The translations under genes and the position numbers were made by a program. 10,856 bases of DNA from DUZB01 sp964407525 (lineage in GTDB: Bacteria; Desulfobacterota; DSM-4660; Desulfatiglandales; Desulfatiglandaceae), in contig CAYOWC010000159.1 of NCBI GenBank assembly GCA_964407525.1, positions 1-10,856 on the forward strand. The letters run 5' to 3'. Every line of letters begins with the position of its first letter. The first letter of the stretch is position 1. Below are positions 5,761-10,856 of this stretch, piece by piece. The notes beneath the pieces are model-generated. The model searched no databases and was not told the origin of the DNA. It saw only the letters and a list, made by a program, of their open reading frames with translations.

Positions 5761-7203
5761 GTGTCGGATTTTTATCGAGATGCATTGGAGAGCATTGCTG
5801 AAGGAGTACTTATCCTTGACCTGCAAGGATGCGTACTATACGCAAACAGTTCAGCAGAAGATATCCTGGAAATTGATCTAAATGGAACTACAGGATGCTT
5901 TTGCGGAGAAGTTCTAAGTGGTGGGATAAAAAGTGAATTTACTCAAACTATTTTAGATAGTGTCTTTCGCTCGTCTCTAAATCCCACTAGGCGCATTGTT
6001 GATTTTAAGGCGGAAAACATCTACAAAACCCTTTCTCTAACCACATCATTTCTTGAGAATTCCGAAAATCTAAAATCCGATCCGGCGGGCGTCATTTGTG
6101 TTTTCAGGGATATTACCAAAAGCTCTGTTTCGAGAAACAACCATTTTGAAGCCTTCGAACGGGTAAAAAATATCAACCTGGAACTTGAAGCCCGGAATCA
6201 GATCCTTCAGGATCTGACCTCAACTGTCGAGCTGGATGAAGTGTTGATTCGTATTTTAGAAACCAGTAAGAAGTTGATTGATGCTCAAGGGTTGTCATTG
6301 TTGCGGTTGGACGAGAGTGCTGGACAACTGTATTTTGCAGCAGTTGACAACGAAACCTTTTCCCGGGAAAAATTGATAGGAAAAGCTATTCCCGCTGAAA
6401 AAGGAATTGCAGGATGGGTGGCACAAAATAAGAAAGCGATTATTGTCAACTGCCCCCAACAGGATAACCGTTTCAATGAATCCGTGGATAAATGTACCGG
6501 TTTCACCACAGAATCCGTCCTTGCCGTTCCCGTTACTTTTGAAGGACGCCTTCTTGCGGTGATGCAGGCGGTCAACAAAAAGCATTCCAGTGTCGGTTTC
6601 AGCGAAATAGATTTGCGACCCATGAAGCAACTCGCTTCCTGTGCAGCTATCGCCATCAGAAATGCAGAGTTGTTCCGTGAGTTAAGGCAAATTTCAATTA
6701 CAGATCACCTCACGGGTTTGGCTAATTCCAGACATTTCTTCCATGTTTTCAAAAAGACCCTTTCTGATGCGGAAAAGAAAAGGGAAAAATTTTCCGTAAT
6801 CATGATGGATATGGATAATTTTAAGGAGGTGGTTGATACTTACGGGCATCAGGTGGGAAGCAAAACTCTTGTGGAAATAAGCAAAATTATTCGAAGGCAT
6901 GTTCCTGAAGATGACATTGTTTGCAGGTTTGGGGGAGACGAATTTGTGATTCTCCTTGCTCGCATGCATGAAACCGGGGCCGTCAGGGTAGCTGATCGAA
7001 TCCGCCATGAAATTCATTGTCTTGAAACTCTTTTTGATGGAAAAGTCGATGTCCGTCGAATGACATGTTCTGTGGGTATTTCCATATACCCCGAACATGG
7101 CAGTAGCACTGACGAACTTTTTCAGCTTGCCGATCAGGCCATGTACCGGATAAAAAATGGTGGAAAGAATGGAATTCATGTTTGGGAAGATTATGGACGA
7201 TAA
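5761..7203 (+). CDS. PAS-GAF-GGDEF diguanylate cyclase
   Basis: 480 residues from a GTG start at 5761, chosen because GGAG lies 7 nt before it and the PAS domain begins at once (SDFYRDALESIAEGVLILD). A TTG at 5707 in the same frame would overlap the previous gene. Order: PAS (about 1-125, ending GVICVFRDITK), coiled linker, GAF (about 155-305, with ETSKKLIDAQGLSLLRLD, GIAGWVAQNKKAIIV, SVLAVPV), then GGDEF (about 310-478). The active-site motif is intact, RFGGDEF with GGDEF at 391-395, as are MMDMDNFKEVVDTYGHQVG and SVGISIYPEHG. It should therefore make c-di-GMP from two GTP. The product-inhibition I-site (RxxD) reads PEDD, so that feedback is probably missing. There is no signal peptide or transmembrane segment; it is a soluble sensor whose ligands are unknown. 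Confidence 0.92.
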   Translation: MSDFYRDALESIAEGVLILDLQGCVLYANSSAEDILEIDLNGTTGCFCGEVLSGGIKSEFTQTILDSVFRSSLNPTRRIVDFKAENIYKTLSLTTSFLENSENLKSDPAGVICVFRDITKSSVSRNNHFEAFERVKNINLELEARNQILQDLTSTVELDEVLIRILETSKKLIDAQGLSLLRLDESAGQLYFAAVDNETFSREKLIGKAIPAEKGIAGWVAQNKKAIIVNCPQQDNRFNESVDKCTGFTTESVLAVPVTFEGRLLAVMQAVNKKHSSVGFSEIDLRPMKQLASCAAIAIRNAELFRELRQISITDHLTGLANSRHFFHVFKKTLSDAEKKREKFSVIMMDMDNFKEVVDTYGHQVGSKTLVEISKIIRRHVPEDDIVCRFGGDEFVILLARMHETGAVRVADRIRHEIHCLETLFDGKVDVRRMTCSVGISIYPEHGSSTDELFQLADQAMYRIKNGGKNGIHVWEDYGR

Positions 7204-7500
7204 TTTCAGGTGCTGTCAGAGCCACGAGAATCGCTTTCGGCATCCTATAATTTGAAAAAGCAGGAAAAAGAAGTAAATGTAGTTTGCTAAAATGTTTGGT
7301 AAAATGATGGTTAATGATGTACAATAATTATATAATATGTTAAAATATTAAAAATTAAGCTTCTCAGATCGACGAGAATCGTCGTTCTTGCTCTAAAAAG
7401 GGAATTGTGAACCACATGATACGGGAATTTTGAATATGTCACTAATGTGTGTATGCTTTCAGAGAAATGAAACGTGTTGAAAGGTAAAGGTGGCGGTGAC
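7204..7500 (+). promoter_or_regulatory. Intergenic region upstream of the oxidoreductase, with a candidate sigma-70 promoter and a repeated motif
   Basis: About 297 nt without a gene. A perfect TATAAT (7331-7336) lies in a very AT-rich stretch, with a poor -35 (TGGTTA, 7308-7313) 17 nt upstream. The leader would be about 160 nt. The palindrome CGACGA-GAA-TCGTCG (about 7370-7384) lies downstream of that -10, where a repressor could bind. The 10-mer ACGAGAATCG occurs inside it (7372-7381) and also at 7224-7233. No terminator for the cyclase gene is obvious. Confidence 0.35.
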
Positions 7501-9567
7501 ATGAAATGGGTGAAGACGCACTGCGCGAGAATGGACCATGGGGGTTGTGCCCTTATGGTTGGTGTAGAGGATAATCGGATTGTTAAGATACAGGGGGATC
7601 CGAATGGTTATCTGAACAGGGGATACGTATGCAAGAAAGGTCTGGCTTCTCCTGAAAAACTTTCTCATCCGGATCGATTGAAGCATCCTCTGAAAAGAAC
7701 TGGAAAGAGAGGCGAAGGTCGTTTTGAAAAAATTTCCTGGCCTGAAGCCATCGAAACAATCCGAAGAAATTTTGATCGTATCAGGGAAAAGGATGGAGCA
7801 AGGGGAGTGGCTTTTGTGCAGGGAATGCCCAAAGGGATGGAGCATTTTGTTTTGATCCGGCTTGCCAATTTTTTCGGATCTCCAAATGTAGTTGCTGTTC
7901 AAGATGTTTGCCATGCCCCAAGGGAAATTTCAGGGTTTCATACTTGCGGTTTTTATCCGGTGATGGACTTTCACCAGAGAAGTAAGACTATTGTCCTATG
8001 GGGGAGTAACCTAACCAGTACGAACGAAGAAGGTGAAATTGCAAGTTTACTGCTTGGGCAGGTAAAGGAAGGCACTAAGCTGATTGTTATTGATCCGAGG
8101 AAGACAAGGTTGGCCAAAAAATCTGCAAAATGGCTTCAAATAAAACCTGGGACCGATAATGAACTTGCTCTCGCATGGTTACATGTTGTTATTGAGGAAG
8201 AGCTTTTTGATAAAGAATTTGTGGCGAAATGGACTTATGGGTTTGACGCGTTGCGGGAGCATGTAAAAGGTTTCAGCCCGGAAAGTGTTGCAGAAAGCAC
8301 ATGGATTGATCCGGACCTAATTCGTGAAGCCGCACGATTGTATGCTTGCTCAAAACCTTCCGGTATCCAGTGGGGAAACGCCATAGAGCAGAATCCGAAC
8401 AACTTTGATACTGCAAGGGCGCTTGTTTCACTGATGGCCATATGCGGGAACCTGGATGTACCCGGGGGGAATATCCGAGCTAATGAACCACGAATTCTTT
8501 CCCTTGGCAAATTTGTCAGGGCGGATGTACTACCATCGAAACCAAAGGAAATGCTCCACGCTTCACATTATACTATTCCAAAACTCATGACTGTTCCCCC
8601 TGCCTATTTTAAGAAAGCCGTCCTTGAAGAAGACCCGTACCCGGTCAGGGGAGCCTATATACAGTGTGCGAACCCCATGTTATCATATGCCGACAGCAGA
8701 AGCACACAAGCGGTAATGGAAAAACTCGAATTTACGGCGGTTTCTGATGTTTTTATGACTCCAACGGCACTTTTTGCAGACGTTGTCCTTCCTGCGGCGA
8801 CACATTTTGAAATGAATGATATTGGGCATTATGGATTGGGCCATGGATACATTCTTGCTCGGCCAAAAATGGTTGATCCGCCTGAAGACTGCTGGCCGGA
8901 TATGAAAATAATCAATGAATTGGGAAAGGTTTTGACTCCCCGGGACTGTTGGCCTGACGATTATGAAGAACTTCTTGAACTTCTTTTGAAGCCCAGCGGC
9001 CTTAATTTCGAAGAGTTCTGTGAAAAAGGATATCTCAAAGGAGAAGAAAGTTTCAAGAAATACGAATCAGAAGGGTTTAAAACGGCGACGGGAAAGGTGG
9101 AGCTCTTCTTAAGCAAATCCGAATTGCTGGGGGTTACGCCCCTTCCCGGGTTGGGTGTTCAGTCTGAAAAACAGGGGGAATATCCCCTTGTTCTTACAAG
9201 CGCAAAAAACAAATTTTATCTTCACTCTTCCTACAGATGGGTGGAGAAATTACGAAAAGAAAGTATGAATCCGGTTGTGGAAATTCATCCGAAAACAGCT
9301 GCTCAGTACGATATTTGTGACGGAGGTCAGGTAAGAATTTCAACGAAGCATGGGGAAATTATTCAAATTGCGCGTCTAACAGAGGACATTCATGCGAAAG
9401 TAGTGAACGCAGCGTACGGTTGGTGGTTTCCGGAGGCAGGCATGGATTTTCAATTTGAATGGAAAAAGGCCAATTACAATATGTTGACTTCAGCAAATGA
9501 ACTGGGAAAAGAATTTGGTACGCCAAACCTGAAAGGTTTGGCATGCCGAATAGAGAAGGTGCAATAA
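7501..9567 (+). CDS. Molybdopterin (Mo/W bis-MGD) oxidoreductase, acetylene hydratase/thiosulfate reductase-like catalytic subunit
   Basis: 688 residues. The ATG at 7501 is preferred over TTG 7474 because AAAGGTGG precedes it by 7 nt. The N-terminal 4Fe-4S motif reads C8-x3-D12-x3-C16-x27-C44, with Asp where Cys is usual. Next come the DMSO-reductase-family landmarks: HPDRLKHPLKR, RFEKISWPEAIE, C137 in DVCHAPREISG as the probable Mo/W ligand, LWGSNLTSTNEEGE, LIVIDPRKT, LQIKPGTDNELALAW, MTPTALFADVVLPAATHFE, and the C-terminal dinucleotide-binding domain (about 560-685, HPKTAAQYDICDGG, NAAYGWWFPE). There is no twin-arginine signal, so it is cytoplasmic. No ferredoxin-like or membrane subunit is adjacent, as in acetylene hydratase, a non-redox member. 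The substrate cannot be assigned. The gene converges with the next one, the two stops being 10 nt apart. Confidence 0.9.
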   Translation: MKWVKTHCARMDHGGCALMVGVEDNRIVKIQGDPNGYLNRGYVCKKGLASPEKLSHPDRLKHPLKRTGKRGEGRFEKISWPEAIETIRRNFDRIREKDGARGVAFVQGMPKGMEHFVLIRLANFFGSPNVVAVQDVCHAPREISGFHTCGFYPVMDFHQRSKTIVLWGSNLTSTNEEGEIASLLLGQVKEGTKLIVIDPRKTRLAKKSAKWLQIKPGTDNELALAWLHVVIEEELFDKEFVAKWTYGFDALREHVKGFSPESVAESTWIDPDLIREAARLYACSKPSGIQWGNAIEQNPNNFDTARALVSLMAICGNLDVPGGNIRANEPRILSLGKFVRADVLPSKPKEMLHASHYTIPKLMTVPPAYFKKAVLEEDPYPVRGAYIQCANPMLSYADSRSTQAVMEKLEFTAVSDVFMTPTALFADVVLPAATHFEMNDIGHYGLGHGYILARPKMVDPPEDCWPDMKIINELGKVLTPRDCWPDDYEELLELLLKPSGLNFEEFCEKGYLKGEESFKKYESEGFKTATGKVELFLSKSELLGVTPLPGLGVQSEKQGEYPLVLTSAKNKFYLHSSYRWVEKLRKESMNPVVEIHPKTAAQYDICDGGQVRISTKHGEIIQIARLTEDIHAKVVNAAYGWWFPEAGMDFQFEWKKANYNMLTSANELGKEFGTPNLKGLACRIEKVQ

Positions 9568-9577
9568 GAAAGAGGCC

Positions 9578-10207
9578 TTAATTACCTTTCTCAAGAATCA
9601 ATACATCGACTTTTCCTTTGAGCGCTTTTTCAAAATCAATCGCATCCTGCAGGTTGCCCACGATCGCCCCATAGTGCATCGGTATGGCTAGTTTGGGGTT
9701 TATTGAAATGGCGGCCTTAACGGCCTGATCAGGCCCCATGACATAAGTTCCTGACACGGGCAAGAGCGCAATGTCAACGTCAAGATCCTTCATTTCCGGG
9801 ATGAAATCCGTATCGCCTGCATGGTATAGCTTTATACCGTTTATCTGTACAATAAACCCTAACCATTCATTTGTTTTCGGGTGAAAGTCCTTATCGGTAT
9901 TGTAAGCAGGCACTGCAGTAATTTTGATGCCATCCACTTCAAGGATTTCTCCCGGTTTTACGACCCGGATGTCGCCATTGAGTTTCGCAGCTGAGTCTTT
10001 TTCTGTGACAATTACGGTTTTAGGTCCCTGAATCCGTGCCACATCTTCTGGAGAACAGTGATCAAAATGATCGTGAGAAATGAGAACGAGATCGGCCTCA
10101 GGGCCATTTTCAATTTGATAGGGATCAAAATAAACTGTTTTCCCTACTTCCACACGAAAGGCATCGTGCCCCAGCCACGTTATCTTTTTCGCAAATGCTT
10201 CAGGCAT
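9578..10207 (-). CDS. UPF0173-type metal-dependent hydrolase, metallo-beta-lactamase fold
   Basis: 209 residues, full length for this UlaG-like group. The start WLGHDAFRVEVGKTVYFDP is typical. The metal-binding motif H45-D-H47-F-D49-H50 is intact, as are YHAGDTD (H129, D132) and MHYG (H178). Two metal ions, usually Zn or Mn, would sit here. The physiological substrate of the family is unknown; related UlaG acts on L-ascorbate-6-phosphate. GAGG lies about 8 nt before the ATG. The gene starts 12 nt after the CooT-like gene, so it is the last member of a three-gene unit. No strong terminator follows; a weak GAAAG/CTTTC pairing lies in the short gap to the convergent oxidoreductase gene. Confidence 0.9.
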   Translation of the reverse strand: MPEAFAKKITWLGHDAFRVEVGKTVYFDPYQIENGPEADLVLISHDHFDHCSPEDVARIQGPKTVIVTEKDSAAKLNGDIRVVKPGEILEVDGIKITAVPAYNTDKDFHPKTNEWLGFIVQINGIKLYHAGDTDFIPEMKDLDVDIALLPVSGTYVMGPDQAVKAAISINPKLAIPMHYGAIVGNLQDAIDFEKALKGKVDVLILEKGN

Positions 10208-10219
10208 TGTGGTTTCCTC

Positions 10220-10408
10220 TTAAAAGGGTTCGAGGACGATTTTATGGTTTAGGAGGGAAAAGCGCTTCACTCTTGCTCGAATCACTTTTTCTTCCCCGAA
10301 GACATCGGTTATCTTGACGTGATCAGGATAATTTTCCAGAAAATCGACACCTTCTACCACAAATTCTTCTTTGTCGGATTTCAAAATATAGACAGTTGCT
10401 TCGCACAT
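10220..10408 (-). CDS. CooT family nickel-binding protein
   Basis: 62 residues, the usual length. It begins MCE, with Cys2, the Ni(II) ligand in Rhodospirillum rubrum CooT. It shows the family landmarks VxxVDFLE, VKITDVFGEEKVIRARVKRFSLLNHKIVLEPF; the FGEEK and LLNHKIVLE blocks are diagnostic. The family was formerly annotated as a predicted RNA-binding protein. In CO-oxidising bacteria CooT helps load Ni into carbon monoxide dehydrogenase, but many anaerobes carry CooT-like genes away from CODH clusters, as here. The stop of the DUF3842 gene is only 2 nt upstream, so translation is probably coupled; GGAG lies about 11 nt before the ATG, inside that gene. No CODH gene is present in this window. 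Confidence 0.88.
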   Translation of the reverse strand: MCEATVYILKSDKEEFVVEGVDFLENYPDHVKITDVFGEEKVIRARVKRFSLLNHKIVLEPF

Positions 10409-10410
10409 GA

Positions 10411-10818
10411 TTAATACATCTCCATGAGGATTTGCGCTACCTGATTTACCAGATGGGGTAACGGCTCATTTGAAACACCCACAATCCTTATTCTTTCCTG
10501 GGTGAGAGGAATCAGTATTTTCTGGGCCGGGCTTGAAGCAACAGCAGAGGCCATAGGAGTTGTTACTTCACCCATCATGGAATTGGCCATAAGAATTGCA
10601 AGGGGACCGGTGATGATATGAGCTACCTGGCTTGTCTGGATGATTGCATTTTCTCCAGTGCCCCCCCTGTTTGCACCAGCTTTCATCATTCTAGATGTGG
10701 CAATAGAATTGGTTCCAAGTGCCAGAATTTCAGGAGCCAGACCTATAGAAGCCCTGATCCCTTTTATAATGGCGGATCCGATTCCGCCGCCCTGACCATC
10801 CATTACCATTAATTTCAT
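10411..10818 (-). CDS. DUF3842 family protein
   Basis: 135 residues. The opening MVMDGQGGGIGSAIIKGI is the glycine-rich signature of DUF3842 and may bind a nucleotide or phosphate (inference). Further conserved blocks are EILALGTNSIATSRMMKAGANRG, TGENAI, HIITGPLAILMANSMMGEVT, MASAVASSPAQKILIPL and RIRIVGV. The biochemical function is unknown. The start ATG at 10818 fits the family; only a weak AGGTAG precedes it. It is the first gene of a unit with the CooT-like and UPF0173 genes in this window. Only 38 nt upstream are visible, so earlier genes or the promoter may lie outside. Confidence 0.88.
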   Translation of the reverse strand: MKLMVMDGQGGGIGSAIIKGIRASIGLAPEILALGTNSIATSRMMKAGANRGGTGENAIIQTSQVAHIITGPLAILMANSMMGEVTTPMASAVASSPAQKILIPLTQERIRIVGVSNEPLPHLVNQVAQILMEMY

Positions 10819-10856
10819 AGGGCTACCTAATACCAGTGAAGGTTTTTATAATACCT

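Noticed and set aside
7204..7290. The cyclase frame stays open for 28 more codons after its TAA stop
   Set aside because: The extension has no domain character and readthrough signals are not evident; GGDEF proteins commonly end where the stop lies.
9568..9600. Possible bidirectional terminator between the convergent oxidoreductase and hydrolase genes
   Set aside because: Only a short, bulged GAAAG/CTTTC pairing without a proper T tract can be drawn, and most of it lies within the hydrolase coding end.
10618..10812. A 64-codon plus-strand frame opposite DUF3842
   Set aside because: It is a shadow of the conserved DUF3842 gene on the minus strand.

Overview
This window most likely comes from an anaerobic member of the Desulfobacterota (the former Deltaproteobacteria). 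That is inferred from gene content: a sigma-54 activator next to consensus-like sigma-54 promoters, a CooT-type nickel-binding protein beside a DUF3842 gene, a molybdenum/tungsten bis-MGD oxidoreductase without a Tat signal, and a PAS-GAF-GGDEF protein. No rRNA, tRNA, CRISPR array or insertion sequence was seen.

Layout. (1) 1-1348, minus: an ATP-grasp ligase of the D-Ala-D-Ala ligase type that runs off the left edge. The ATP-grasp core is intact. The first ~110 residues are spread over three reading frames, and what looks like the start of an M20-type peptidase domain follows the ligase. (2) 1388-3137: a compact convergent locus. A sigma-54 promoter at 1388 reads rightward into three small genes: an acidic protein, a shortened DksA-like protein and a zinc-ribbon protein. 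A nearly identical sigma-54 promoter at 3122-3137 reads leftward into a second gene that is a diverged paralogue of the acidic protein. The two units meet at a hairpin at 2661-2700. (3) 3276-4760, minus: a sigma-54 enhancer-binding protein with a degenerate receiver domain and a clear intrinsic terminator. (4) 5081-7203, plus: an unnamed six-helix membrane protein followed by a PAS-GAF-diguanylate cyclase, divergent from the activator. (5) 7501-9567, plus: an orphan molybdopterin oxidoreductase related to acetylene hydratase and thiosulfate reductase catalytic subunits, with Asp in place of one iron-sulfur Cys. (6) 9578-10818, minus: a tight three-gene unit, DUF3842, CooT-like, and an UPF0173 metallo-beta-lactamase-fold hydrolase.

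How the parts may work together. The most coherent story is regulatory. Two paralogous small proteins, a DksA-like RNA polymerase modulator and a zinc-ribbon protein sit under matching sigma-54 promoters, and a sigma-54 activator whose receiver probably does not respond to normal phosphorylation lies about 230 bp away. This suggests a stress or growth-phase regulon that the neighbouring activator may control. The promoter match and the paralogy are read directly from the sequence; the activator link and the function are inference.
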